DNA of 16,055 nucleotides from Acutalibacter sp. (GCA_022801475.1 JAAWSH010000008.1:1-16055); one strand, 5' to 3'. Counted from the first letter of the stretch, positions 6,489 to 15,590 are shown. Notes: generated by a model from the sequence alone, not told the origin. Made by a program: numbers and translations.

Positions 6489-8561
6489 ATGAACCAGTAC
6501 CCGGAAAAAAACATTATCAACCTGGCTGTGGCCGGCCACGGCGGCGCGGGAAAGACGACTTTGAGCGAGGCGATGCTTTATCTGGCGGGCGCTTCGGACC
6601 GTCGTGGCAAGGTAGGAGACGGAAACACGGTCTGCGACTATGACCCGGAAGAGATCCGCCGCAAGACCTCTATCGCGGCAGCGGTGGCCCCTCTGGAGTG
6701 GAAGGGCAAGAAGATCAACCTGCTGGACGCCCCTGGTCTTTTTGACTTCGAGGGCGGCATGTGCGAGGCCATGCGCGCCGCCGACACCGCCCTGGTGGTA
6801 ATTTCTGGCAAAGACGGCCCCTCGGTGGGCACGGAAAAGGCCGTGGCCGCTGCCGAGAAGCGGGGCCTTTCCAAAATCTTCTTCGTCAACGGCCTGTGCG
6901 ACGAGAGCGCCCGGTTCTACCGGGTGTTCGAGGACCTGAAGGCCCAGTTCGGCCCCTCGGTGTGCCCGGTGGTGGTGCCCTTTATTGAGGAGGGCCAGGC
7001 CAATATCTATGTGAATCTTTTAGAGTACAGGGCCTACGACTACTCCGGCGGCAAGCCGGTGCAGGTGGCCATTCCCGACATGGGCGACCGGCTGGAGGGC
7101 CTGCGCACCGCCATCTATGAGGCAGTGGCCGAGACCGACGACGCCCTGTTTGAAAAATATTTCGCCGGCGAGGAGTTCACCCCCGAAGAAGTGATTGTGG
7201 GCGTGAGCAAGGGCGTAAAGTCTGGGGCCATCACCCCGGTGTTCTGCGGGGACGCCATGCTGATGCGGGGCATGGAGCAGTTTTTGGACGGCCTGACCTG
7301 GCTGGCCCCCTCGGCGGCGGACCACGCGGGGGAAATGGGCGTGGACCCGGATGGCAACCCGGTGGAGCTGACCGTCAGCAGCGACGGCGCGGCGGCGGCC
7401 ATTGTGTTCAAGACCGTGGCCGACCCCTTTATTGGCAAGCTCTCCTATATTAAAGTGATTTCCGGCAAGGTCTCCACCGAGACCCCGCTGATTAACATGC
7501 GCACCGGCGCTGCCGAGCGGGTGGGCAAGACCGTGATGCTCACCGGCAAAAAGCAGGAGGATGTAAAATACATTGGCGCGGGGGATATTGGCGCGGTGCC
7601 AAAGCTTTCCACCACCAATACGGGGGATACCCTGTGCGCCCCGGCCCGGAAGGTGACCCTGGAGGGCATCGAGTACCCGGGCGCGGCCCTGTCCATGGCC
7701 ATCAGCCCCAAAAAGAAGGGGGAAGAGGACAAGGTGGCCCAGGGCATGATGCGTTTGGCGGAAGAGGACCCCACCCTGCACTTCTCCACCAATCACGAGA
7801 CCCACGAGATGCTGATCAGCGGCCTGGGCGAACAGCACCTGGACGTGGCCGTGACCAAGCTGAAAACCAAGTTTGGGGTAGAGGTCACCCTGCGGGAGCC
7901 CAAGGTGGCTTACCGGGAGACCATCCGCAAGTCCGTGCAGGTGCAGGGCCGGCACAAGAAGCAGACCGGCGGCCACGGGCAGTTTGGCGACGTGTGGATC
8001 GAGTTCTCTCCCTGCGACAGCGAGGGGCTGGAGTTTGGGGAACGCGTGGTGGGCGGCTCGGTGCCAAAGGGCTTTTTCCCGGCAGTGGAAAAGGGCCTGC
8101 GGGACTGCATCAGCAAGGGCCCCCTGGCGGGCTACCCGGTGGTGGGGCTTTCCGCTGTGCTGTATGACGGCAGCTACCACCCGGTGGATTCCTCTGAAAT
8201 GGCCTTTAAGACAGCGGCCAGCCTGGCCTACAAGGCGGGTATGCCCAAGGCCAGCCCCGTGCTGCTGGAGCCCATTGGCCACCTAAAGGCCACGGTGCCG
8301 GATGGCAACATGGGCGACGTGATGGGCGAGGTAAACAAGCGCCGGGGCCGGGTGCTGGGTATGGAGCCCGCGGGCGCCGGCCGGCAGACCGTAGACGCCG
8401 AGGTGCCCATGGCGGAGATGCACGACTTTAGCACCTTTGTGCGCCAGAGCACCCAGGGGCGCGGCAGCTTCAGCTTTGAGTTTGAGCGGTACGAAGAGGC
8501 CCCGGCCCAGGTGGCGCAGAAGGTGATTGAGGCCGCCAAGGCGGAGAACGGCGACGAATAA
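6489..8561 (+). CDS. EF-G-like translational GTPase paralogue
   Basis: A 690-residue protein with the length and domain order of elongation factor G: a G domain (1 to about 270), domain II (about 300-385), and C-terminal domains III-V including VPKGFFPAVEKGL and the PVD motif of domain IV. ATG at 6489 is chosen because GGAAAGGG at 6473-6480 precedes it by 8 bases and the protein then begins like EF-G; an upstream ATG at 6456 lacks this. The P-loop GHGGAGKTT (16-24) is intact. The G3 motif is DAPGLFDFEG (80-89), with Leu84 where canonical EF-G has the catalytic His of DTPGH. The G4 motif is NGLCD (134-138) instead of NKxD. It is therefore an EF-G-like paralogue (FusA2/EF-G2 class), not housekeeping fusA; no rpsL/rpsG/tuf neighbours are present. 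GTP specificity and hydrolysis may be altered. It is transcribed alone between its own promoter and terminator. Confidence 0.9.
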   Translation: MNQYPEKNIINLAVAGHGGAGKTTLSEAMLYLAGASDRRGKVGDGNTVCDYDPEEIRRKTSIAAAVAPLEWKGKKINLLDAPGLFDFEGGMCEAMRAADTALVVISGKDGPSVGTEKAVAAAEKRGLSKIFFVNGLCDESARFYRVFEDLKAQFGPSVCPVVVPFIEEGQANIYVNLLEYRAYDYSGGKPVQVAIPDMGDRLEGLRTAIYEAVAETDDALFEKYFAGEEFTPEEVIVGVSKGVKSGAITPVFCGDAMLMRGMEQFLDGLTWLAPSAADHAGEMGVDPDGNPVELTVSSDGAAAAIVFKTVADPFIGKLSYIKVISGKVSTETPLINMRTGAAERVGKTVMLTGKKQEDVKYIGAGDIGAVPKLSTTNTGDTLCAPARKVTLEGIEYPGAALSMAISPKKKGEEDKVAQGMMRLAEEDPTLHFSTNHETHEMLISGLGEQHLDVAVTKLKTKFGVEVTLREPKVAYRETIRKSVQVQGRHKKQTGGHGQFGDVWIEFSPCDSEGLEFGERVVGGSVPKGFFPAVEKGLRDCISKGPLAGYPVVGLSAVLYDGSYHPVDSSEMAFKTAASLAYKAGMPKASPVLLEPIGHLKATVPDGNMGDVMGEVNKRRGRVLGMEPAGAGRQTVDAEVPMAEMHDFSTFVRQSTQGRGSFSFEFERYEEAPAQVAQKVIEAAKAENGDE

Positions 8562-8594
8562 TTAAGGCGAAAGATTTTTTAGAGCATAAAGAAA

Positions 8595-8625
8595 GGGCCC
8601 CGGCGGGTTTGCCGGGGTCCTTTTT
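8595..8625 (+). terminator. Intrinsic terminator after the EF-G-like gene
   Basis: GGGCCCCGGC and GCCGGGGTCC form a 10-bp GC-rich stem with one G-U pair and a GGGTTT loop, followed by TTTTT. It sits between convergent genes. On the minus strand a poorer tail (TTTCTTTATG) follows, so it may also act for the SLH gene. Confidence 0.85.
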
Positions 8626-8665
8626 GGTTCTTTTTGATTGTAGGTCTGGAAACGGCCGGTGCCGC

Positions 8666-11600
8666 TTAGCTTCTTACATTGGGGTCCAGTCCGGCGCGCA
8701 TCCACGCGGTGGGGATATTGACGACGGGCGTGCCTGTGCCATCTCCGTTGTCGCGGACCGTAACGCTTACGCTTAGGGGATTATCCATGCGGGCGTTGTA
8801 GCTCTCGTCGGAGAGGCCGGGGAAGAAGACTACGGAAGAACCGGCAGGCGTGAGATTAAAAATGGAAACAGTACCGGTAGTAGGATTAATAGGATGATAT
8901 TGATCATCCATGGAGAAACCAATAGCAATACTGACTGCTTGTGCCGGTGGGTTCGCTGTGGAGGAATCCATAATAATTTGAACGCCAGCCGCCAGTATTC
9001 CTTCTATGATATCTGTGGTCTTTTTATAGTCGCTGTGTGTACTGTTCTTAGCGTTTGTCACTTTAAAAAGGGTCTGTTGCGTGCCAGAACCACTTTGCAG
9101 ATAGCAGAGAGGTTCATTAAAGGTTAGGGTGAGAGTGCCGCCAATATACCATTGTTTGGTAAAATCGTTCTCTACCTTGAACGCGTACAACGTGTTCTGC
9201 ACGCTATCGATCACAGGAGCGTCGCTGTCCGCCATACGGAAGGGGAAGGTGGCGCGGAAAGCGTCGCCGGAATTTTCCGGGCTTCGGCCCACAGCCAGGA
9301 ACATGTAGTCAATGCCAGGACGCAGCTCGAAGTCCTTGGAACAGAACACGGTTTCAGAACCTTCACCTTTTACAAATATGGTGCCCGTGCCCATAACGGC
9401 GCTGCCATCGGCTTCTGTGGTTCGAATGTAGTCGGCAATACTGTCCTTGGTGGCCTGGTCAGCGTACACGTCAAACCAAGAACCAGCGGATTTTGTGCCC
9501 TGGGGAACATTCTTGCCCATAGCGTGATAGATTTTATTGTCCGGAGAAGGCAGGGGGGCGGGTGCGGGAATAATGGAAGGATCGGGAACAAACTCCTGCT
9601 GTAAAATCTCATTCATAGCGGTAGAGTACGGCACCACCATGTAGTCTACATTGGCGTCGATCGTGCTGCTAATGGTAATATTCGACCCGCTGGAGCGCAG
9701 AGAGATAACAGGCCTGGTCACCGGGCTGGTGCGGAACTGGTACACCTTGACCTCGGAGAGAATGTCCGAGTTGCCCTGGGTGACGATGTACACCAGGTAC
9801 TTAGTATCCGGGTTCAGGTCGTCCAGGGGCACGCCGGTGTTGTCAATACCCACCTCGGCGCTGCCGGTGATGATCATGGAGCCGGTTAGGCCCGTACCTG
9901 CGGGATTCATAATGTTCAGGCTGTTGGGGTACGCAAATTTGTAGTTTTCCAGATCATCTTTTGGAGCGGTGCTCAAAGTTTGCCCGTTGGGCTGGCCGCC
10001 GTCCTCTTTATTTTGCGGAGTGTCCGTGGCGCTGTACTCGCCATTCACAGTATACACGCCCTTGCCGCTGTCGGCAATGCGGTCCATCTTGTCCTGGGAA
10101 ACGTTGACGTTGTTCCCCTCGCGTGGGGCCAGCACCGCAGTGGTGTCGTTCCCTGCGTCGTCCTTGTTGAAGGGAGCCAGCACATAGTACACAGTACCCG
10201 GGCGGTCCAGGGCCAGCTCCATACTGGCGGAGTTGTCAGAGACCGTAAAGGTGGGGGTCTCGTTTTGCAGCTGGGGCGCCTTGCCGTCGGAGAACTGGTT
10301 GGTCAGCAGGCGGGGCATGTCGTCCAGGACCTTGGGGAAGGTGATCTCCCGCACGCCGTCCTGGTGGTTCAGCACCCGGTCAAAGGCCGTGTCCGAGTTC
10401 AAGCTGCGGCTTAGCACACTTAGACTGCTGGCCGGACCGGTGACAAAGGTGACCTGGCCCTTAATCAGCTGGCTGAAGGTAGAGCGGTCCTCGTTGTTGC
10501 CAATACGGGTAAAATGCAGGGCGTACTCGTAGGTCTGGTCAATGGAGTCGTTCAGGCCACAGCCAATGCCGCCGGTCTTATATTCTTCATTAATATAGTG
10601 GTATTCGCTGTTGCCCAGGTAGCGCATCACGCTGGCGCCCCGCAGGTTGGTGGCCCGGTCCGGCACGGAAATGGGGATAGAGCCAGTGTTTGCGTCGGCC
10701 ACGGTAATGCTGCCCAGCTGGTTGTCATTGGTGGTCGTCACGTTGCCCACCAGAATCCAGGGGTCCTCCACCTGGCCCTGCACCCGGGTGTACAGCTCAA
10801 ACTGCACAGAGGTATCGAACCAGAAGAGCATATCCCAGTACACGCCGTCCGCTGTGCTGCCAGTAGAGCGGGGCCGGGCGGTAAAGGCAATGTCAATGGG
10901 GATCTCGGTGGTATATTCGTCGTCGTCGCCTTTGGAATAGATGGGCGTGCCGGTGGTCTGGCCGTTCGTATAGGCGTTCAGCTTGGTAGAACCTTCAAAC
11001 TGGTCGATAACTACCTGCGCCGAAACCGTCTCAAACACCGGCAGGGTCTGCCGGCCCATGACGTTATGCCGCTCGGAGTTATCCGCAATGTTTTGCAGCT
11101 GGAACTGGTACCGGGCGCCGCTTTGCAGGTTCAGGGCGCTCTCGTTCAGGTCCGGGTTGGTGGGGAAGCTGACCACCAGCTCCGCGCCGTCCAGGTAGAC
11201 CTGCACCTTATTGTAGTCCACCACCCAATCTACAGCGGATTCGGGCGGAGCGTCCACCTTGCTGCCGCTCTCGTACACCGGCACCGGCCGGCCCGTGCCG
11301 TCCAGCAGGATAATCATATCCTTCAGGGCGTTGCGCAGGTCCCGCTGGGCGCGCTCCTGCTCTTCCTGGGTCACGCCGGGCAGGTTGCCATAGGCGGTCT
11401 GGTACATGCTTAGCAGCACCGGGTCCGTGACCTTGGGGTCTGTGGAGTTGGTGGGCTGGCGGTAGATAATGTCCTCGTTGAAAATGATCCGAATGGTAGA
11501 GTCCGCATAGGGGGTGTTGGGGCTGTCCTCTGGGTACTCCTCAAACTCCTGGCGGGCCACAGGGGGCGTCTCGTCCAGGGTGTGGACAGTAAAGACCTGG

Positions 11601-14086
11601 ATGGGGTCCGAGTAGTTGCCCGCCGCGTCCTCCGCCAGATAGTACACGTCATAGGCGCTCTCTGGCTTCAGGCCGCTGATGGTCAGCTTAAACTCCTTGT
11701 TGGCCTGGGCGGCTACCTTGCCGGCAAACAGGCCGTTCAGGCCGTTGACCACCTGCAGCTTGGCGTAGTCGCTGTACAGGAACATATCCACACCGTCTAC
11801 CTCATAGTCCTCGCCGGCCCGGCGTATGGGATAATCGGCACCCCGGTCCACAGCCACCCAGTAGACCGTGCCGGTTTCGTTAATGGAGTTGGTCAGCTGC
11901 ACCGAGGTGGCCTGGGTGGCGGTCTGTACGGTCTCCATGTTAAACTTGGGCGGGGTAATGTCCTTGGTGGTAATGGTCTGCTTGATGACCTTAGAGGACT
12001 GGACGCCGTCCGAGTCGGTGAGCCACAGGTACAGGTCATAGCTGGTGCTCTCTTCCAGCTCGCCCAGGCTCTCGGGCATGCCGTCCAGGTTCATGTCAAT
12101 CTCATTGATTCTAAAGCTGTCCATAGCGTTCTTGATCATCCGCACCCGTCCATAGCCAAAGGGATCTGGGAAGGAGTGGGACAGGAACTCGCTGGGCTGG
12201 GGCTGGGTGCTGCCCGCGGGCAGAAGCACGTAGTACAGGTCGCAGGTCTTGGTGGCCATTACAGTGGCCTGCACGTCTACCAGCTCAAAATAGGGAGTGT
12301 CCGCGTTGGTATTATTCCGGGTGGGCGTGCGGTCCGCAATGGTGGGGAAGCCAGCCGACATAGCCGGTACGCTGCCGTCTGGGGTGGTGAACTCTTGCGA
12401 CTTCACCGGGCTGCGCCGGCCGTGGGCGTCCACCAGCACGGCGGAGATATAATAGGTGCCGCCCTGGGCCAGGCCGGAAAGACTGACCTGATGCTCGGTT
12501 TTGGACAGGGGCACGTCAATATTGCCGCTCTCCATGAATCCGCTGCCATAAGAGGGATGGATCATGGCCTCGGCGTCCCGGTCGCCCAGGGGGCCAATGG
12601 CGGCGTTGGTCAGGGCCCAGTACAGGGTGCCGGTCTTGTTTACAGAGAATACCCCGTCCGCGGAGGTGGGGGCAATGTTGCGCACCTTGGGATAGCCGGA
12701 GAGAATGTTGGGGTCGCTGGAAATTTCCTTGGCTTTTTCCGAGTCCACGTCGGGAATACCGGCGATCTCGGTAATAACGCCTGGGCGTACCACCACTTTG
12801 TCAGGCAGAATCTCGCTTACGCTGCCGTCCTCGTTTACATTCAGCTGGCCAATGTCGCCCTTGCCCGTGACCTGGGCGGAGGTGTCCAGGTGCACCTGGT
12901 CCACCACAGCGTTGATCTCCAGGTCCAGGACCGAGTCCTTGGCCTCTTCGTCCACGGTAATGGAGGACACGCTGCCAGTGCCCGTGTCGCCCACGGTCAG
13001 GGTGGATTCCGGGGTTTTGTTATACACGTTCTTCATGTTTCCGGCAATGACGAAGTTTGCGCCGGGCTGGGCCTCCAGATAAACCTTTTGCAGGCCCTTT
13101 TTGTTGTCCCGGACGTCGTCCTGGATGTAGGCGTTGCAGCTTACCCGCGTCTCGGGGATATTGGTGCCGCCCACTGCCCGCACAGAGACGAACTGCCCGG
13201 TGGCGGGGTCAATAATCAGCTTGTGGCCTTCCACATTGTTCAGGATAATACTGGCCTCGGCGCTTTCGCTGTTGCCGCCTCCGGCAATGATAATGCGGCC
13301 CAGCACCCGGACATTATCCAGCACCACGCCGCCCAGGCCCACGCCGCCGGTAAGGAACAGGTCGCCGGCAATGGTCACGTCCCGCAGGGTCACGTTGTTG
13401 GTATTAATGGTCAGGTTGCCGAATACGCCGTTGGGGGGATAGCCGCCCACAGGGTATACGCCGGGGGTGTTGATCAGATTGCCAATGCCGATGGAAAGCA
13501 TCTTGGCCATTTCGCCCACCGTGATGTTGCCCTTGGGCCGGAAGGACCCGTCGGAAAAGCCGTTGATCAGGTTGTTCAGCACCGCGGACCGGGCAAAGGG
13601 CGCGGACCAGGAGCTGAATTCCCGGCCGTCGGTAAACTCGGTGACCTCGCCGGCGTTTTGGTCCAGGCGCATACAGCGGCCCATCAGGGTTAGGGCCTGC
13701 TCCCGGGTTACCAGGCCGTTGGGGTTGGCCTTGGTGGGGGACTCGCCGTTGAACACGCCCTCGGTATATCCAATGGAAATGTCGTCATAAAACCAATCCT
13801 GGCGCTTTACGTCAGTAAAAGGGATGGGGCCGGTGGTGCGGAACCCAAAGGCGCGGTTCAGCATAGCCACCATGCGGGCCCGGGTCAGGCGTTCGCCGGG
13901 GTTGATGGTCCCGCTGCCGTCGCCCTTTAAAACGCCCCATTCCCGCAGCTGGTCCACGTAGGGCTTTGCCCAAGAGGAGGCGCTGGCCCTTTGCTGGGCC
14001 AGGGGCGAAAGGGGCAGCGCCCCCAAAAACACCACAGTGCACAGCAAAAGGGCAAGAAGCCGTTTTAGGTTGTGTTTGCGTTTCAT
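8666..14086 (-). CDS. Giant SLH-domain surface protein with Ig/FN3-like modules
   Basis: A secreted cell-surface protein of 1806 residues. ATG at 14086 is preceded on the minus strand by AAAGGAAA about 8 bases away. A signal peptide (KRKHNLKRLLALLLC..., cleavage near ASA-S at about 36) is followed by three SLH domains at roughly 39-82, 89-140 and 150-203, which bind secondary cell-wall polymer. Residues about 222-330 have alternating short hydrophobic strands (LTINTNNVTLRDVTIAG) suggesting a right-handed beta-helix. The rest is a chain of beta-sandwich modules with recurring strand motifs: GTLYWAL, CDLYYVLLP, GTVYWVAV, GTVYYVLAP, plus two segments with STIRIIFNED/TLTLTFNEP that look like bacterial Ig-like (SbsA/Big-type) domains. 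There is no LPxTG motif, so anchoring is via SLH. No enzymatic motif was seen. The last few hundred bases of coding sequence (about 8830-9130) are clearly AT-richer than the rest. Likely S-layer or adhesin-like; exact role unknown. Confidence 0.9.
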   Translation of the reverse strand: MKRKHNLKRLLALLLCTVVFLGALPLSPLAQQRASASSWAKPYVDQLREWGVLKGDGSGTINPGERLTRARMVAMLNRAFGFRTTGPIPFTDVKRQDWFYDDISIGYTEGVFNGESPTKANPNGLVTREQALTLMGRCMRLDQNAGEVTEFTDGREFSSWSAPFARSAVLNNLINGFSDGSFRPKGNITVGEMAKMLSIGIGNLINTPGVYPVGGYPPNGVFGNLTINTNNVTLRDVTIAGDLFLTGGVGLGGVVLDNVRVLGRIIIAGGGNSESAEASIILNNVEGHKLIIDPATGQFVSVRAVGGTNIPETRVSCNAYIQDDVRDNKKGLQKVYLEAQPGANFVIAGNMKNVYNKTPESTLTVGDTGTGSVSSITVDEEAKDSVLDLEINAVVDQVHLDTSAQVTGKGDIGQLNVNEDGSVSEILPDKVVVRPGVITEIAGIPDVDSEKAKEISSDPNILSGYPKVRNIAPTSADGVFSVNKTGTLYWALTNAAIGPLGDRDAEAMIHPSYGSGFMESGNIDVPLSKTEHQVSLSGLAQGGTYYISAVLVDAHGRRSPVKSQEFTTPDGSVPAMSAGFPTIADRTPTRNNTNADTPYFELVDVQATVMATKTCDLYYVLLPAGSTQPQPSEFLSHSFPDPFGYGRVRMIKNAMDSFRINEIDMNLDGMPESLGELEESTSYDLYLWLTDSDGVQSSKVIKQTITTKDITPPKFNMETVQTATQATSVQLTNSINETGTVYWVAVDRGADYPIRRAGEDYEVDGVDMFLYSDYAKLQVVNGLNGLFAGKVAAQANKEFKLTISGLKPESAYDVYYLAEDAAGNYSDPIQVFTVHTLDETPPVARQEFEEYPEDSPNTPYADSTIRIIFNEDIIYRQPTNSTDPKVTDPVLLSMYQTAYGNLPGVTQEEQERAQRDLRNALKDMIILLDGTGRPVPVYESGSKVDAPPESAVDWVVDYNKVQVYLDGAELVVSFPTNPDLNESALNLQSGARYQFQLQNIADNSERHNVMGRQTLPVFETVSAQVVIDQFEGSTKLNAYTNGQTTGTPIYSKGDDDEYTTEIPIDIAFTARPRSTGSTADGVYWDMLFWFDTSVQFELYTRVQGQVEDPWILVGNVTTTNDNQLGSITVADANTGSIPISVPDRATNLRGASVMRYLGNSEYHYINEEYKTGGIGCGLNDSIDQTYEYALHFTRIGNNEDRSTFSQLIKGQVTFVTGPASSLSVLSRSLNSDTAFDRVLNHQDGVREITFPKVLDDMPRLLTNQFSDGKAPQLQNETPTFTVSDNSASMELALDRPGTVYYVLAPFNKDDAGNDTTAVLAPREGNNVNVSQDKMDRIADSGKGVYTVNGEYSATDTPQNKEDGGQPNGQTLSTAPKDDLENYKFAYPNSLNIMNPAGTGLTGSMIITGSAEVGIDNTGVPLDDLNPDTKYLVYIVTQGNSDILSEVKVYQFRTSPVTRPVISLRSSGSNITISSTIDANVDYMVVPYSTAMNEILQQEFVPDPSIIPAPAPLPSPDNKIYHAMGKNVPQGTKSAGSWFDVYADQATKDSIADYIRTTEADGSAVMGTGTIFVKGEGSETVFCSKDFELRPGIDYMFLAVGRSPENSGDAFRATFPFRMADSDAPVIDSVQNTLYAFKVENDFTKQWYIGGTLTLTFNEPLCYLQSGSGTQQTLFKVTNAKNSTHSDYKKTTDIIEGILAAGVQIIMDSSTANPPAQAVSIAIGFSMDDQYHPINPTTGTVSIFNLTPAGSSVVFFPGLSDESYNARMDNPLSVSVTVRDNGDGTGTPVVNIPTAWMRAGLDPNVRS

Positions 14087-14368
14087 GGATATGTATTTCC
14101 TTTCTTAAAAATAGGGGGTATCGGTTATTGAGACCTTTTGCGAAATAGCGGAAAGCCGGCCAAATTGCGCGGTCAAGGCGCGGGGAAAATCGCCGGCGGC
14201 GATTGTTCTGACCCGACCGAACCGGCAGGTGAGACAGGCGCCTTGGTGGGTGTCTGCCAGTGGCAGACAAGCTGCGAACAGCCCGGAGGCTTTCAATTAC
14301 AAAAATAAAATGGATTCCGCAAGAGGCCGGCTGTATAAAAGGACCCGCCTCCTTTCTATAGAATAAAT
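14087..14368 (-). promoter_or_regulatory. Long structured 5' leader of the SLH gene
   Basis: The region from the predicted start of transcription to the ATG is about 280 nt. It contains an 8-bp hairpin TGTCTGCC/GGCAGACA with a 3-base loop at 14251-14269. A perfect 7-bp hairpin AATCGCC/GGCGATT lies at 14188-14204, with further GC-rich complementary tracts at 14160-14186. The consensus of the c-di-GMP-I riboswitch and other riboswitches I know was not found. It may be an unrecognised regulatory RNA or a stability leader. Minus-strand reading frames through it overlap each other and lack ribosome binding sites, so it is treated as non-coding. Confidence 0.45.
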
Positions 14369-14375
14369 CGATACT

Positions 14376-14404
14376 ATTGTATTCCATATTAGGGCAAAAA
14401 GCAA
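14376..14404 (-). promoter_or_regulatory. Sigma-A type promoter of the SLH gene
   Basis: Read on the minus strand, TTGCTT (14404-14399) and TACAAT (14381-14376) are spaced by exactly 17 bases. The -10 box differs from TATAAT at one base; the -35 matches three of six. The surrounding 60 bases are markedly AT-rich. Confidence 0.6.
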
Positions 14405-14440
14405 CAAAAATGTAACCTTTGGGAGATATTCCCATACGGG

Positions 14441-14603
14441 GCGTTGGAGTCTGTTTTGACCAGGAACAGTGGTTTCGGCGTCCAAAATCCTCAAAAGGCG
14501 GCGGGGCTTTTTTGGGGCTTTTCCCCTGGTTCCCGGCCAAAAATCCCGGGTTTCCCCGGCTTTCAAACAGGCGCTGGGGCTTGTTAAAATAGAGGAAACG
14601 CCG
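14441..14603. repeat. Dispersed intergenic repeat, copy 3 (module 1)
   Basis: Matches module 1 of the repeat at 6000-6170: GTCTGTTTTGACCAG, GGTTTCGGCGTC, AAAAGGCGGC, CCCCTGG, CCAAAAATCC, CGGCTTTCAAACAG and a closing GAAACGCCG. On the minus strand TTTTGGCCGGGAAC pairs along 14 bases with GTTCCTGGTCAAAA using two G-U pairs. It starts directly after the PilZ gene stop (14610) on that strand, and could act as the 3' end of that operon's transcript. Confidence 0.75.
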
Positions 14604-14609
14604 AAAAAA

Positions 14610-15236
14610 TTACCGCCGCACCCGCTGCATGGTTTTTAGCTGCACGTTAAACACCGCTTCCCGCAGCATGCTCTCCTGTTCGTTAAGCAGATCCAGGTAC
14701 TTGGCGGCAAAAAAGGGCCGTCCGTCCGCCTCTTTGCCCAGGCGCAGCACCTGGCAGTCCAGCAGCAGGGGGGCAGTCCGGGTAATCGGCACCACAACCT
14801 GCACCAGGTCGCCCACCTGGATGGGCCCCTTGCAAAACAGGCTGACCCCCCCGCAGCTTAGGTCCCGGCCAGTGGCCTGCCAGCGCCCGGGCTGGTCCCC
14901 GGCAGGGTACACGAAGGTGTCGAAGTCCACGGGCATACGCAGGTTGCTGCGCACCTGGTCGCCGGTAAGCTCCCGCAAGGGCTCGAACACCAAAAGGGTG
15001 TTCTGCCGGTGAATTACGTGGGCCAGCTTGGGGGGAATCTCCTCGTCGGCAGGCACAATCTGCACGTGCTCGGCGTTGCTTACGGCAATGGGGTCCCCTT
15101 CGAAAATGTTGATTTGCAGGTTCAGCCCATCCGGGGGCCCCTCTATGCTGCCCCGGGCCAGCACCCGGGAGTTCTGGCTGTCCAGCAGCACGCAGACGTT
15201 TTTCGGTTTGCTTTTTTTGTTAAAAAACATAGGCAT
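14610..15236 (-). CDS. PilZ-domain c-di-GMP receptor (YcgR-like)
   Basis: A 208-residue cytosolic protein. It has an N-terminal YcgR-N-like beta domain (about 10-90) and a C-terminal PilZ domain (about 95-205). The two c-di-GMP contact motifs are visible: RSNLR at 96-100 (RxxxR) and DLSCGG at 125-130 (D/NxSxxG). Such proteins bind cyclic di-GMP and typically slow the flagellar motor or alter surface behaviour. ATG at 15236 is preceded by AGGAGG at 15248-15253, which lies inside the end of the upstream gene; only 3 bases separate the two, so translation is probably coupled. It is the last gene of the leftward operon. Confidence 0.9.
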   Translation of the reverse strand: MPMFFNKKSKPKNVCVLLDSQNSRVLARGSIEGPPDGLNLQINIFEGDPIAVSNAEHVQIVPADEEIPPKLAHVIHRQNTLLVFEPLRELTGDQVRSNLRMPVDFDTFVYPAGDQPGRWQATGRDLSCGGVSLFCKGPIQVGDLVQVVVPITRTAPLLLDCQVLRLGKEADGRPFFAAKYLDLLNEQESMLREAVFNVQLKTMQRVRR

Positions 15237-15239
15237 ATA

Positions 15240-15590
15240 CTAAGAAACCTCCTCGCTTTGGCTGTTTTCCGCCGGGGCGGGCTTGTTTCGGCCCTGGTTC
15301 TGGCGGTTGAAGTCGAAATTGAGAAAATACACATAAATTTCCACCACGGCCCGGTACAGTTCTTCCGGAATCTCCTGCCCCAGGTTCAGCTGGGAGAGAA
15401 TGGTGGCCAAAGAGTTGTCCTCGTAAATGGGCACGCCGTTTTCCTGGGCTACGTCCAAAATGCGCTCGGCCAGGTACCCCATGCCCGAGGCCACAATGAC
15501 GGGGGCGGAATCGCTCACACCATATTGCAGGGCCACGGCCCGCTGGCGGGTGGGCTGGCGGGCCGGGCTTTCAGATCTTGACGTCGACAC
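15240..15590 (-). CDS. FlhB C-terminal domain homologue (YlqH-like)
   Basis: A 116-residue protein matching the cytoplasmic, post-cleavage half of the flagellar export switch protein FlhB/EscU/YscU: AVALQYGVSDSAPVIVASG, then AERILDVAQENGVPIYED, then LATILSQLNLGQEIPEELY and AVVEIYVYFLNFD. The transmembrane part of FlhB and the NPTH autocleavage site are absent, as in Bacillus YlqH-type proteins. The start is a GTG at 15590 with AGAGGTGA just upstream, overlapping the end of the preceding gene by 20 bases. In the family such short homologues can partly replace the FlhB C-terminal domain; the physiological role is uncertain. Confidence 0.85.
   Translation of the reverse strand: MSTSRSESPARQPTRQRAVALQYGVSDSAPVIVASGMGYLAERILDVAQENGVPIYEDNSLATILSQLNLGQEIPEELYRAVVEIYVYFLNFDFNRQNQGRNKPAPAENSQSEEVS

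Noticed and set aside
7020..8282. A 420-codon minus-strand frame
   Set aside because: It is antisense to the conserved EF-G-like gene and has a His/Gly/Ala-rich composition typical of a shadow.
11582..13693. A 703-codon open frame on the + strand
   Set aside because: It is exactly antisense to the SLH gene, has low-complexity Val/Gly/His-rich translation, no ribosome binding site or domain, and reflects GC-rich codon use on the other strand.
14087..14370. A c-di-GMP-I riboswitch upstream of the SLH gene
   Set aside because: The expected conserved core (GGCAAACC-type and GGGACGCAAAGCC-type blocks) is not present on the transcribed strand.
13812..14540. A 242-codon minus-strand frame across the SLH leader
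   Set aside because: It runs through repeat copy 3, the predicted promoter and the SLH start in a different frame. Its translation is Arg/Pro-rich without a domain.
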